Shown in pieces: positions 33,925 through 43,508 of a DNA stretch of 64,000 nt (positions within the stretch are counted from its first letter, which is position 1; every line of letters starts with the position of its first letter). A program made the translations under genes and the position numbers. The stretch is from JARYLZ01 sp964388275 (GTDB lineage Bacteria; Bacteroidota; Ignavibacteria; SZUA-365): the NCBI GenBank assembly GCA_964388275.1, contig CAYLZD010000020.1, forward strand, positions 1 through 64,000. The letters are read 5' to 3'. The notes beneath the pieces were generated by a model, which had not been told where the DNA came from, did no database searches, and was given only the letters and a program-made list of their open reading frames with translations.

Positions 33925-36381
33925 ATGGCTGAGGAAGAGCGCTCGAATATGGCGTCCAAAGATGCATCGGACAAGTGTGTTGAAGGCGTGGACGTCCCCA
34001 GCAGGATGGAAGATGCAGGCGCCGGGCATGTGCGCGCCACCGGGATCGCGCCTGCCGGGCAGTTCAGCATACAGGGCAATGGCGTTTCAATGGAACGTAG
34101 GCGGTTCGAATTGCCTCCGGACGTCGATCCGTTGAGTATTTGCGGCTGCATCGCCGACGCTATGCCGACGGGCGTTGCCGTTATCGGCAGGGACCGGAAA
34201 TTCGCATTCGTCAATTCCGCCGCGGCGGAATTAGCAAACTCAACCCCTGAGCGGCTGTATGGAACTCCCGTGGCGAACGGACTGGGGATACCCGGCTCTT
34301 TCGCCGCGCTCGTCGAAGAGGCCGCCGAGACGGCTTTGTATCGGGGCGCGCGCGCCAAATTTCTATTCGACGATCCGGATTCGCCGGAACGGCGGGTCTT
34401 CGATTGCGATGTTCTGCCGGTCGGCATCGATTGCGGCATGCCTTTGTATGCGCTGCTGGTTATTAACGATGTTACAGGAGACGCTGAAACCAGGGAAGCT
34501 TTGAAAATACAGAGGGATCTTGCCGCCGCTCTTTGCGGATTATCGGATGCGCCCGATGTGTACGAGGTGATTTTCGATGCATTCCTCGGCGTCCAGGGCA
34601 TCGAAGGTGCAGGACTGTACCTGCTCCGTGAAACGGACGGCGCCGCCTTTCTTACCGCCCACAGGGGGATGTCTCGGCGTTTCGTAGACGCTGTTGACTT
34701 CATGTCCCCGGACTCGGCGCCCATACAGTTGTTGAGCACAGGCAAGGCGCTCTATTTCGGTGTCGATGACGCCATCCCGGAGCTGAAGGAATTGTACAGG
34801 AACGAGAAACTCCGGTTCATTGCGGTAGTGCCGATTATCGACCGTAAATGTCTCATCGGCTGCCTGAATCTCGCTTCGAGATCCGTTGCGGATTTCAAAC
34901 CGGCATTCAGATCGATTATCGAGTCCGCCGCGGCCCAGATCGGCTCGACTCTCGCTCGCATCGGCGCGACCGGCATGCTGCGGCGGAGCGAGGCCCGCTA
35001 CAGGGGCATTGTCGATTCCGCCGTGGAGCTGATTGTGCGGATCAACGCGGAAGGGCGAATCACTTTCGTCAACGAGGCGTTCTGCGAAACCTTCGGTTCA
35101 ACTTTCGGACGCTTGTTCGGAACCCGAGCTTTGATGCATCTGGCCGTTGAGGGAGAATGGAGGACGATTCTCGATAAACTCACTCATCCTCCCCGCCGCT
35201 GCAGCTTCACCGGATATGCATCGACGTCCGCAGGGCGCCGGTGGTTTCGATGGGAGGCTGTCGGGATCGCGGGACCCGGAGACCGTGTGACCGAGTACCA
35301 GGCGGCCGGGCGCGATATCACCGAAGACAGGATCGCGGCCGAGAGACAGCAAGTGTTTCAGCTGGCGTTGCAAAGCTCATCGGACATCGTGATGCTGTTG
35401 GATCCCGGCTTCAGGATCACCTTCCTGAACAGAGCTTGCGCCGCCGCGCTGGATATTCCGGAGAACAGCGCGCCCGGGTTAGGACTGGCACGCCTGCTGG
35501 AGGATTTCCATGCCCGGTTTCCGGCTGAAATGCCCGGCGCCGCGGATGCGGGAGGCTGGTCCGGCATAATCGACGGCTACCGCCGCGACCGAAGGCGGCT
35601 GCATCTGCGCGCGGCCGTATCGGCCGTCAGAAACGAAAATGACACCGTCTCCGGCTACCTGCTCGTCGGCCGCGACATAACCGACGAAGTGCTCGCTGCC
35701 GAAAAAGAGCAGGACAATCGCCTCTTTGCGGCGGTCGGACGCGTGTCGTCGATGATCGCTCACGATCTGAAGACGCCCCTGACATCGATCACTCTCAATG
35801 TTGACATGATGGCCGACGAACTGGGCGATCGGCCTGAATACGAGAAATCTTTCGGCATAATCAAATCGGAACTGCTCCGGTTGCAGAAGATTGTCCGCCG
35901 AGGGCTCACGCTCAACGAAGCCGCGCAGATCTCGCGTGAACCCGTGCCGCTGCGCCAGCTTGTCGAGTGTGAAATCCATGCCCTGCGCTCGAAAGCCGGG
36001 CGGAAGGGGATCGCCCTTCACAATCGCCTGCCGGACGTTCGGGTCACCGGGGACCGGGAATTGCTCGTGTCCGTCTTCCGGAACCTGCTGGACAACGGTA
36101 TCGAGGCGATCGAGCGTAATGGGACTGTGGTCGTGACGGGGCGGTATGCAAACGGGACGGGCATGATCGAGTGCTTCGTGACCGACAGCGGTTGCGGAAT
36201 ATCGGATGCTTCAAACCTGTTTCGTCCTTTCAGGACGACCAAGGAAGGCGGGTCGGGACTTGGACTTGCCACCGCGCACAAAGTCTGCGAGCTGCACGGC
36301 GGCGGGCTCGCTCTGCAGAGTTCCAGGCCGGGACTCACGGTTTTCCGGGTCACGCTGCCTCTCGCGGAGGACGAAAAATGA
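33925..36381 (+). CDS. Soluble sensor histidine kinase with PAS and GAF domains
   Basis: An 818-residue kinase with no clear membrane segment, so probably cytoplasmic. Domains in order are a PAS-like region (about 75-160), a GAF domain (about 195-345), two more PAS domains (about 352-465 and 470-590), HisKA with SSMIAHDLKTPLTSI (His613), and HATPase with FRNLLDNGIEAIE, VTDSGCGI and GGSGLGLATAHKV. The start of the response-regulator gene overlaps its stop by four bases, giving a two-component pair. The signal is unknown; PAS/GAF suggests a redox, gas or small-molecule cue. Confidence 0.93.
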   Translation: MAEEERSNMASKDASDKCVEGVDVPSRMEDAGAGHVRATGIAPAGQFSIQGNGVSMERRRFELPPDVDPLSICGCIADAMPTGVAVIGRDRKFAFVNSAAAELANSTPERLYGTPVANGLGIPGSFAALVEEAAETALYRGARAKFLFDDPDSPERRVFDCDVLPVGIDCGMPLYALLVINDVTGDAETREALKIQRDLAAALCGLSDAPDVYEVIFDAFLGVQGIEGAGLYLLRETDGAAFLTAHRGMSRRFVDAVDFMSPDSAPIQLLSTGKALYFGVDDAIPELKELYRNEKLRFIAVVPIIDRKCLIGCLNLASRSVADFKPAFRSIIESAAAQIGSTLARIGATGMLRRSEARYRGIVDSAVELIVRINAEGRITFVNEAFCETFGSTFGRLFGTRALMHLAVEGEWRTILDKLTHPPRRCSFTGYASTSAGRRWFRWEAVGIAGPGDRVTEYQAAGRDITEDRIAAERQQVFQLALQSSSDIVMLLDPGFRITFLNRACAAALDIPENSAPGLGLARLLEDFHARFPAEMPGAADAGGWSGIIDGYRRDRRRLHLRAAVSAVRNENDTVSGYLLVGRDITDEVLAAEKEQDNRLFAAVGRVSSMIAHDLKTPLTSITLNVDMMADELGDRPEYEKSFGIIKSELLRLQKIVRRGLTLNEAAQISREPVPLRQLVECEIHALRSKAGRKGIALHNRLPDVRVTGDRELLVSVFRNLLDNGIEAIERNGTVVVTGRYANGTGMIECFVTDSGCGISDASNLFRPFRTTKEGGSGLGLATAHKVCELHGGGLALQSSRPGLTVFRVTLPLAEDEK

Positions 36382-37739
36382 TGCTCGGACGCCTGCTGGT
36401 GGTCGACGATGAAGCGTCGATACGCGAGTCGCTCGTCTTGTATTTCGAGCGCCTTGGCCTCGAAGTGAAACCGGCCGCCGGCGCGGAACAGGCGCTTTCG
36501 GCGCTCGATTCCTGGCCGCCCGATCTGATCATCGCCGACATCTGCATGCCGGGCATGTCAGGCCTGGAAATGCTTGACCGGATTCACGAACGGATTCCGG
36601 GCCTTCCGGTGATCATGATGACCGCCTACGATGAAATGGAGAACGCAATTCAATCCATTCAGAGAGGCGCCTACGAATACGTCGAGAAACCCCTGGACAC
36701 GGAGCGACTGCGTGATATCGTCGAGGCGGCCCTGCAGAGCCGCTGCCTCGGAATAAAAGTAGACAGCGTTGCGGTTCTCGCACAGACCCCGCCCAGCCCT
36801 CGGCGCACGGCGCGGCTCATCGGCCAGACCCGGCCGATGAAGCAGATCTTCAAGCAGATTGGACAGGTTTCCAATACCCGTGTGACGGTATTGCTGCAGG
36901 GCGGGAGCGGCACTGGAAAGGAACTGATCGCCAGGGTCATACACGAAGCGGGCGTGACTCTCGATCATCCGTTCATCGCCGTCAACTGCGCTGTTCTGAG
37001 CGAGGGGTTGCTGGAGAGCGAGTTGTTCGGGCATGTGCGCGGCGCTTTCACGGGCGCCATCCGCGACAAGCGAGGCAAATTCGCTCTCGCGAGGGAGGGC
37101 ACGATTTTCCTCGACGAGATAGCCGACATCTCTCCCGCGTTCCAGATGAAACTGTTGAGGGTGTTGCAGGAACGCGAATACGAACAGGTAGGGGGCGAGC
37201 GGACTTTTCCCATGCAGGCCCGCGTAATCGCTGCCTCGAACAGGGATCTCGAACGGCTGACCGCGGAGGGGATTTTCCGCGAGGATCTGTACTACCGGCT
37301 CAGCGTATTCCGCATCGACGTGCCTCCGCTGCGCGACAGGCGCGACGACATACCGGCTCTCGTGCTGCATTTCCTGCAGAAAATAAATGCGGAAGTGCAC
37401 AAGAATGTCAGAACTATTCCATACAAGACCATGGAATTGCTGCAAGCATACGACTGGCCGGGCAATGTTCGCGAACTCGAAAACACGCTGATGCAGGCCG
37501 TCATCCGGGCCAAAAGCGAGGTCCTAGAACCGCAGGACATCACGCCGCACCGCCTGCCTCATCCCGCCGATGCGCCGGAAGTCCCGGACGTCATGCCGAG
37601 TCTCAGGGAACTGGAGCAACAACATATTCTTCGCGTGCTCGAACACACTGGATGGAACAGGCAAAAGACGTGTTCCATACTCGGCATATCGAAACCCACT
37701 CTCAACAGGAAGATCGGCGAGTACGGGCTCAAGAGGTGA
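36378..37739 (+). CDS. Sigma-54-dependent NtrC-family response regulator
   Basis: The 453-residue partner of the kinase has a receiver domain (LLVVDDEASIRESL, phospho-acceptor Asp54 in IIADICMPG, MMTAYDE, EKPLD), an AAA+ domain and a Fis-type helix-turn-helix. The AAA+ block has Walker A GGSGTGKELIARVIHEAG, GAFTGA (sigma-54 contact) and GTIFLDEIADI. The usual Walker A is GESGTGKE, so glycine replaces glutamate. The C-terminal helix-turn-helix is NRQKTCSILGISKPTLNRKI. ATG at 36378 overlaps the kinase stop. I found no convincing -24/-12 site nearby. Confidence 0.94.
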   Translation: MMLGRLLVVDDEASIRESLVLYFERLGLEVKPAAGAEQALSALDSWPPDLIIADICMPGMSGLEMLDRIHERIPGLPVIMMTAYDEMENAIQSIQRGAYEYVEKPLDTERLRDIVEAALQSRCLGIKVDSVAVLAQTPPSPRRTARLIGQTRPMKQIFKQIGQVSNTRVTVLLQGGSGTGKELIARVIHEAGVTLDHPFIAVNCAVLSEGLLESELFGHVRGAFTGAIRDKRGKFALAREGTIFLDEIADISPAFQMKLLRVLQEREYEQVGGERTFPMQARVIAASNRDLERLTAEGIFREDLYYRLSVFRIDVPPLRDRRDDIPALVLHFLQKINAEVHKNVRTIPYKTMELLQAYDWPGNVRELENTLMQAVIRAKSEVLEPQDITPHRLPHPADAPEVPDVMPSLRELEQQHILRVLEHTGWNRQKTCSILGISKPTLNRKIGEYGLKR

Positions 37740-37767
37740 GGGGATTGGGGATTGCGGATTGGGAGCT
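37740..37767. repeat. Seven-base tandem repeat just after the response-regulator stop
   Basis: Three and a half units of period seven: GGGGATT, GGGGATT, GCGGATT, then GGGAGCT. It begins at the base after the TGA. The G-runs could in principle form a quadruplex. Confidence 0.5.
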
Positions 37768-37826
37768 GTAGGTCCGGATTTGTCGGGTATACTCCGTTGA
37801 TTGAGTTCGTCAGGCGTCTTACGCGC

Positions 37827-37857
37827 TTGTGATTGGGGCGTTTTTCGCATAGATTCT
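37827..37857 (+). promoter_or_regulatory. Candidate promoter for the beta-propeller gene
   Basis: TTG at 37827-37829, a 20-base spacer and TAGATTCT at 37850-37857 (four of six defined positions). It is 104 bases upstream of the ATG at 37962. Confidence 0.45.
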
Positions 37858-37961
37858 GTCTTCGCACAGATATGCGGATGATCCGGCCGCAAGGTACCGC
37901 GGTGAGGAACGCCGTGGCCATGTTCGAGTCATCGAATTCTCACAATTGATTGGAGGCGGAA

Positions 37962-39392
37962 ATGATTATCCGAATTCGGGAGCGTTCCAAGTCGCTCATG
38001 GCTGCGTTTCTCGCGGGTCTGCTGCCGCTGTTTGCAGCGGCCCAGGACTGGCCGATGACCGGTGGAAATTCGATGAGAACCGGTTGGGCAGGCAATAATG
38101 CCGGCATCGCGCCTCCGCTTGTCGCCGGAGCTCAGGTTGCCGTTCCGGTGGATGGATGCGAGCAGTTCATCATAACGGGTGGAATCCTTTATGCCGCGGC
38201 AGGCGGCGAGCCGAATGTCCTGAATGCCGTTGACCTTTCGAGCGGAACCGTTCGCTGGTCGTTCAGAGTGCCAGGCTCCCGAGCCGCCAACGGCAAAGTG
38301 CCGGCAGCGGGCGCCGGGATAGTGCTCATCGGAGGGCAGCATTCCGACAGCTTGTTCGCCCTGCGTCCGGCGGACGGTACGCTGATGTGGAGCAAGTTCG
38401 TGGGACCGTCCTATGCGCGCAACGCGATCATCGACGCCGGTAGAGCCTTCATCGTCGCCGACAGCGCGTACTGCATGGATGCGCCATCGGGGGAAAGCGT
38501 CTGGACATATCCGTTCGACCGTCCAACGACCCCTGCTGTGGACGCGGAAAATGTTTATCTGTGCGGCGGCGGCATCCTGCATGCGCTGAACAGGCTGACC
38601 GGCATAGAGCGCTGGAGAGCGCGTGTTACAGCCCAGTCATACGGTTCCGTGGCTGTGTCGGGCGATCTGGTTCTCGCCGCAGGGCGCGACACGGTTTATG
38701 CCGTGAAGAAGGCGGACGGCGACGTGGTATGGAGGGCGCCGCTGCTCGGAATAGCATCCGAACTCGCCGCCGGCGCTCTTGCCGTCTCCGACGACGCCGT
38801 CTGCGTCGCGTTCTGGAATGATCCGCTTGACCGCGGCGGAGTCGCCTGCTTCGAGAGAAGCGACGGCAGTCCGCGCTGGCGGCATACTTTCCTTACGCCG
38901 GGCGCCATGACTCCGACGATTGTGGACGGCGTCGCCTATTTCGTGAACTGGACGGAGCGATTGCTCGTCGGCATAAACATGGTCAACGGCGGATTGGTTT
39001 TTCAAGGGACCGGCGTGTCCGCCATGTATCAACCGGTCGTGGCCGACAGCGCGCTGTGGGTGAGCACCGGAACGGGAGTCATTCCTTTTCGTTCGATCGG
39101 TTCGGGCGCCGGCGGTTTCGGTCCGGACGACATCCGGCTGTCCGCCTTCCCGAATCCTTCGACGTCGGAATTCGCCATCCGAGCCGAATCCCGGGGTGAG
39201 AAAAAAGCGTTTCTGGAAATCGTCGATCCGCTCGGACGCCGGGTCGCGCTGCTCGCGGACGCCTCTTTGACCGCGGGCGGCGGTGAATACCGGTGGAATC
39301 CCGCGGAAGCGGGTTTGTCCGCCGGTCTCTACATGCTCGTCCTGCGCGGCGCCCGTGAAACGAGGGCCGTCCGGTTGTTGTACCTCAAGTAA
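37962..39392 (+). CDS. PQQ-like beta-propeller T9SS cargo
   Basis: A 476-residue exported protein. A signal peptide (MIIRIRERSKSLMAAFLAGL, then LPLFAAA|QDW) is followed by blades of the form LNAVDLSSGTVRWSFRVPG, LFALRPADGTLMWSKFV, DAPSGESVWTYPF, HALNRLTGIERWRARV and YAVKKADGDVVWRAPL, the quinoprotein-like propeller repeat. The C-terminus (FPNPSTSEFAIRAES to SAGLYMLVLRG) is a type A T9SS sorting domain. Start is the ATG at 37962 with GGAGG upstream; an in-frame TTG lies at 37950. No catalytic residues for PQQ are obvious, so it may be a surface scaffold. Confidence 0.88.
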   Translation: MIIRIRERSKSLMAAFLAGLLPLFAAAQDWPMTGGNSMRTGWAGNNAGIAPPLVAGAQVAVPVDGCEQFIITGGILYAAAGGEPNVLNAVDLSSGTVRWSFRVPGSRAANGKVPAAGAGIVLIGGQHSDSLFALRPADGTLMWSKFVGPSYARNAIIDAGRAFIVADSAYCMDAPSGESVWTYPFDRPTTPAVDAENVYLCGGGILHALNRLTGIERWRARVTAQSYGSVAVSGDLVLAAGRDTVYAVKKADGDVVWRAPLLGIASELAAGALAVSDDAVCVAFWNDPLDRGGVACFERSDGSPRWRHTFLTPGAMTPTIVDGVAYFVNWTERLLVGINMVNGGLVFQGTGVSAMYQPVVADSALWVSTGTGVIPFRSIGSGAGGFGPDDIRLSAFPNPSTSEFAIRAESRGEKKAFLEIVDPLGRRVALLADASLTAGGGEYRWNPAEAGLSAGLYMLVLRGARETRAVRLLYLK

Positions 39393-39438
39393 ACCCGGAA
39401 TGCGGGGCCGGGAGCGCCGCGCCGGCTGAGGCGCGTGC

Positions 39439-42400
39439 TCAGGGCAGTACGGCCACTCTTGTGGACGTCCTGAATCGCCCTGTCTCGAGCACCAAGTGGT
39501 AGATGCCTGCTGACACGCGGCGTGGAGCGTCGAGGAGCAGAGTGCCGTCCGCCCGGACCCAGGCAAGCTGCGACTTTACAGCTTTGCCGAGAGCATCGAA
39601 CCAGCGGACGGTGAGCTGTTCCGCCACAGCGCCGGAAACCGACAAGCTTAGCATGCCGTTGTTGATTCCGCTCAGGTGCAGAGGATTGGGATGCGCCGAA
39701 CCGATGGTGAATTCGGCAGCACGGGCCTCACGTGTGACGGATGATATGGGCCCCAGCGGATTGAGGACGAAGGTGTCGCGGTAGGTCACCGGCACCGTCG
39801 GACGCAGGATCAGGGAATCGCCCTTCGTGAAAGTAGACGCGCTGTCCTTTGCGTACACCCAGCCCGCATACATTATGGGTATAGACTTGGCGTCGTCGAG
39901 CAAGGCGGCTGAAAGAAGGTCCGGGTCCGGCTGGCCTGTGTACGGCGCGTCCAGCACGAACAGATACTCGCGGTCGGCCGCTGCGCGCGGGTCCCAGGTG
40001 TTGTTCGCCCGCGGGCCCCCGAGCTGCTCGACGAAGGCGAGTTCGATCCGGCGGGGGGATGACGGGTCTCGGATGTCCCAAGCGCTCACAGGGATCTCGT
40101 GATATCCGGTGCAGCCGTAATTGGGCGTGCCGCCTCTTAAATATCCGTACGCCTTTTGAGGAGAGGACGGATCGAAGACCAGCGCGACCGCGTACAGCTC
40201 CATCAGGCCGGTCCTTGTGCCCCAGCCCCAAGCGTGACCCGTTCCGAATGGGATGTAGTCGATGAACCACTTGTTGCCGCTCGGCATGTACTCGACCGAC
40301 AGCATTTCTTCTTCGAGCCTCCAGATCGGATCGGCGTCGTAATCCAGCCAGTTCGAGTTCGCCGTGCCCAGCGTAAGCTTCCAGCCGTCGACGACGGGCA
40401 TTTCATGCGCGTACAGCGAAGGAAGGGGCCGCCGCGTCAACAGTACGCGCGCGTCCGTGGCGTCTTCTATTGTCACGTAACGCTGAGCGTCCGTTTCCTC
40501 GCCCTCGATGTGGACGACGTAGGTGTGGTCCTTCATGGCGCCGCGGTCGACTACGCGGTAACCGAGGGCGCCGGTGCCGGGCCCGGAAATATGCCGCGTC
40601 AATGAATCGGCGGGAGGCGACGCGAACGCTTGCGCGGCGAGCTCGAGCGTGTCGCACCAGCAGTTGTTCACGGTGTCGTTTATGCTTACGGGCAGAAGGA
40701 AGATCTCGCCGTCCGTCGCGGCCGCGGGGACATCGAAACTGAGATAGGAAAGCTCGTCGAACGGATCATAGGGCCGGACGGTTTCGCTGTTGGAAGACAC
40801 GAACGGCGTCTCTATGAACTCCGGCCGCCGCGGCTCGAAATCACGAGCGTACACCTTGACGGCCCCGGCATCGAAAGGCGTCGAATTCCGCACCGCGGCG
40901 CTGAAACGCACGTTCTCTCCCGGATTGGCTGCGCCGTCGAAATTCAGATGATCGGATTCGATCCTGTGCAGCCGGGCTGATACCTGTCCCGCAAGCGGTA
41001 TGCACACACCGCCCGGCCATTCCATGCGTTTATCGCCATCGTAGCCGGCTTCGACCGTAAAATCGACTCCGGCGTGTCTCCGCGGCGTGATCCACGAAGC
41101 CGAATAGACGAAATCCCCCGCGGACCCGTCACCGTGCAGTCCGTCGTCGAAGAGCATGAAACGGGCGATCTCGATTCCCTGCTTGTCGCGGACGATCGCG
41201 CGGGCGGAGGAGCTGTTCAGAAGCGCGGCTCTGACGATCAATTCGGATGAATCGGTGTGGAAATACACGATTTCGTGCGAGATCTCCGGCAGGATATTCT
41301 CGCAAGCGGGATTGTCGTGGCACAATTGCAGTATGTCGGACGCTTTCCTCAATTCGACTATCTCCTCCCTCAGAAGAGGGCGCTGCGCGACGAGGTAGGC
41401 GTAAACCACTTCCTGCGTGTCTCCCCGCGCCATCGTGAACGGTCCGGATGACAGCAGCATCCGACGGTCAGAGGGCTGGTGCACATCACCGTCGATCCAG
41501 CCGGCGCCGGTCGCAGGATCTCCGGCAAGAGGAAAGTTTGTGGGCGTTTTTGTATGCGGATCCACATGGGATCCCCCGGCGAACAGCCGTCCCTGCATGT
41601 TGTTGTAGAGCTGCGCCGCGCCGTACGGAGTTCCGAGATTCGGATCTCGGTACACCGCGTCGCTGTTGATATAGAAGGTAAAAGCGGTGATCGGAAGATT
41701 CCTGAAACCTTCACGCAATCCGGCGCCGAAGCGGGCGGTGGCGCCGCTCTCCGGCGCAATGGGGCCCTGAATCATGCGTATGCCGAGAGCCGGCGGATCG
41801 CCGTATCCGCCGTCCCGGGTCCTGCCGTTATAGACAAATGCCATGTTCCGTGTCGTGTCCACTCCCACAAGATCATCCAGCCCGTCGCCCAGATCGGGAT
41901 CGGTCCATCGTGCGAAATAAACGTCCTCGAAATCGGAGGCGCCCCGGTTGATCAGAGTGTGCTTCACGAAAACCGCGTTGTCCAGAGGCGCGGGATTTCT
42001 GAATGCCCAGACCATTGTGCGGATTTCGAGTCCGACGGGCGGTGTTCCATAGAGCGTCGCCGTCCTGGTCGGATCCAGGTCGTTGGAGACGAACCACAGC
42101 GCCTCGTCGCCCGGGTATAGGGGCTTGTCGCCGGCCGACGAGTCGCTCAGCCAGGCGTTGAAATCCGGATCGTATTGTCCGTTGCCGTCCTCGTCGAAAA
42201 TAGGCGCTCCGCCGCCGGCCGGCCATTCCGTGAAGTCGCGGCGCAGACGCTCCTGTTCCCGCGGCGGCAGGACGTCGAACTCAGCCCGCGTGATTCGCCG
42301 CGCCTTGTAGATGCGGAAAGCCGGATCGGATGGGTCGGCCGCCTCGCCGTCGCTCTCTATGCCGCCGGCTTGCCAGCCGTAGCGGTACGTGGCGCCGCCC

Positions 42401-42693
42401 GCGCGAAACTCGCCGTCGGCTTTGCCCGCGTAAACCAGTCCGTCCGCGAAAATGCAATGTTTCCCCGAACCGCGGGGCCATTCGAAGCCCGCGCCGTCGC
42501 TCCCCGGATTATGCGCGGCGCTGCCGTTGCTGGAAAACCACATAAAAATGTTGTTGACGGAAACGGAATCGAAAACATCGTTTGTCAGCGATGCCACGGG
42601 GGATGTTTCCGCCGGCGCCACGGGACTCTGGCCCGCGGATTCGCCCGAATGCAACAGCAACAGTAAAACGATACAGCCCGGAATTCCTTTCAT
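39439..42693 (-). CDS. Large T9SS type A cargo
   Basis: A 1084-residue secreted protein. The signal peptide (MKGIPGCIVLLLLLHSGESAG) is followed by regions I cannot assign, with many aspartate-rich loops such as DGDGSAGDFVYSASW. The C-terminus (PNPLHLSGINNGMLSLSVSG to SAGIYHLVLETGRF) is a T9SS sorting domain. ATG at 42693 is the signal-peptide start; a longer frame reaches 42744. Function unknown, likely surface or extracellular. Confidence 0.85.
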   Translation of the reverse strand: MKGIPGCIVLLLLLHSGESAGQSPVAPAETSPVASLTNDVFDSVSVNNIFMWFSSNGSAAHNPGSDGAGFEWPRGSGKHCIFADGLVYAGKADGEFRAGGATYRYGWQAGGIESDGEAADPSDPAFRIYKARRITRAEFDVLPPREQERLRRDFTEWPAGGGAPIFDEDGNGQYDPDFNAWLSDSSAGDKPLYPGDEALWFVSNDLDPTRTATLYGTPPVGLEIRTMVWAFRNPAPLDNAVFVKHTLINRGASDFEDVYFARWTDPDLGDGLDDLVGVDTTRNMAFVYNGRTRDGGYGDPPALGIRMIQGPIAPESGATARFGAGLREGFRNLPITAFTFYINSDAVYRDPNLGTPYGAAQLYNNMQGRLFAGGSHVDPHTKTPTNFPLAGDPATGAGWIDGDVHQPSDRRMLLSSGPFTMARGDTQEVVYAYLVAQRPLLREEIVELRKASDILQLCHDNPACENILPEISHEIVYFHTDSSELIVRAALLNSSSARAIVRDKQGIEIARFMLFDDGLHGDGSAGDFVYSASWITPRRHAGVDFTVEAGYDGDKRMEWPGGVCIPLAGQVSARLHRIESDHLNFDGAANPGENVRFSAAVRNSTPFDAGAVKVYARDFEPRRPEFIETPFVSSNSETVRPYDPFDELSYLSFDVPAAATDGEIFLLPVSINDTVNNCWCDTLELAAQAFASPPADSLTRHISGPGTGALGYRVVDRGAMKDHTYVVHIEGEETDAQRYVTIEDATDARVLLTRRPLPSLYAHEMPVVDGWKLTLGTANSNWLDYDADPIWRLEEEMLSVEYMPSGNKWFIDYIPFGTGHAWGWGTRTGLMELYAVALVFDPSSPQKAYGYLRGGTPNYGCTGYHEIPVSAWDIRDPSSPRRIELAFVEQLGGPRANNTWDPRAAADREYLFVLDAPYTGQPDPDLLSAALLDDAKSIPIMYAGWVYAKDSASTFTKGDSLILRPTVPVTYRDTFVLNPLGPISSVTREARAAEFTIGSAHPNPLHLSGINNGMLSLSVSGAVAEQLTVRWFDALGKAVKSQLAWVRADGTLLLDAPRRVSAGIYHLVLETGRFRTSTRVAVLP

Positions 42694-42844
42694 TTTGCCC
42701 TGCCCTGGGATGGTGAAGAGACCTGAATGCCGATCTCTTGACACTGCAACGGAGAGTCGGTTACATTCGCCCGAAGTTTCTTCGATGATTCGCGCTTGTT
42801 TAGATTGCCGGAGGACGAGTCCGTACTCGGCGCATTAATCATCG

Positions 42845-43495
42845 ATGGATACGCAATATATGAAGACACCCAAAAGACGCGGATCCGGGCCGTACACCGT
42901 GGGCGTAGCCGGAGGCAGCGGCTCGGGCAAGACGACCTTCGCGCGCATGATCGCCGAGCGGCTCGGATGGGACATCGTGCTGCTGTTCCAGCATGACGCG
43001 TACTACAGGGAACTTCCGGGGCTCTCGTATGATCAGCGTTCCGCCGTCAACTTCGATCACCCCGACGCGCTCGACGCTGAACTCTGCGCCGCTCAGCTGG
43101 AAGCGCTGCGCGGAGGCGCCAGCGTGCGGCAGCCCGTCTATGATTTCTCGACGCATCTCAGAAAAGCCGAAACGCTGCGACTCGATCCGAAGCCCGTCAT
43201 AATCGTGGAGGGCATACTCGCGCTTTCGGACGCCGGTCTGACCCGGCTGATGGATCTCCGAGTTTTCATGGACGCCGAAGAACACGTCCGCTATTCGAGA
43301 CGCCTCGGGCGGGACGTCCGGGAGCGCGGCCGCACTTCCGAGTCCGTCCGCATGCAGTGGGAAGCCACCGTTCAGCCGATGTATGAGCGTTTCGTCGCTC
43401 CTTCGGCGAAACGCGCGCATCTGCTGGTCCCTTCCGGCGAGGGAAACGACCTCGCCGCCGACATTCTCACCGCGTTTATCATAACGATGCTTTGA
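42845..43495 (+). CDS. udk: Uridine kinase
   Basis: A P-loop kinase of 216 residues, the family length. GVAGGSGSGKTTFARMIAER is the Walker A, LLFQHDAYYRELP and NFDHPDALD the substrate blocks, RQPVYDFSTHLR and PVIIVEGILAL follow, then RDVRERGRT as the lid. It phosphorylates uridine and cytidine in salvage. Between two leftward genes it stands alone. Confidence 0.93.
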   Translation: MDTQYMKTPKRRGSGPYTVGVAGGSGSGKTTFARMIAERLGWDIVLLFQHDAYYRELPGLSYDQRSAVNFDHPDALDAELCAAQLEALRGGASVRQPVYDFSTHLRKAETLRLDPKPVIIVEGILALSDAGLTRLMDLRVFMDAEEHVRYSRRLGRDVRERGRTSESVRMQWEATVQPMYERFVAPSAKRAHLLVPSGEGNDLAADILTAFIITML

Positions 43496-43508
43496 AGCGT
43501 CCCGACTC

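Noticed and set aside
33642..33932. Short rightward frame of 96 codons in the kinase upstream region
   Set aside because: It overlaps the start of the kinase gene, has no homology and no promoter.
36378..37961. Sigma-54 promoter near the NtrC-type regulator
   Set aside because: I looked for TGGCAC followed by TTGC at the right spacing; the matches seen lie inside genes and lack the second element.
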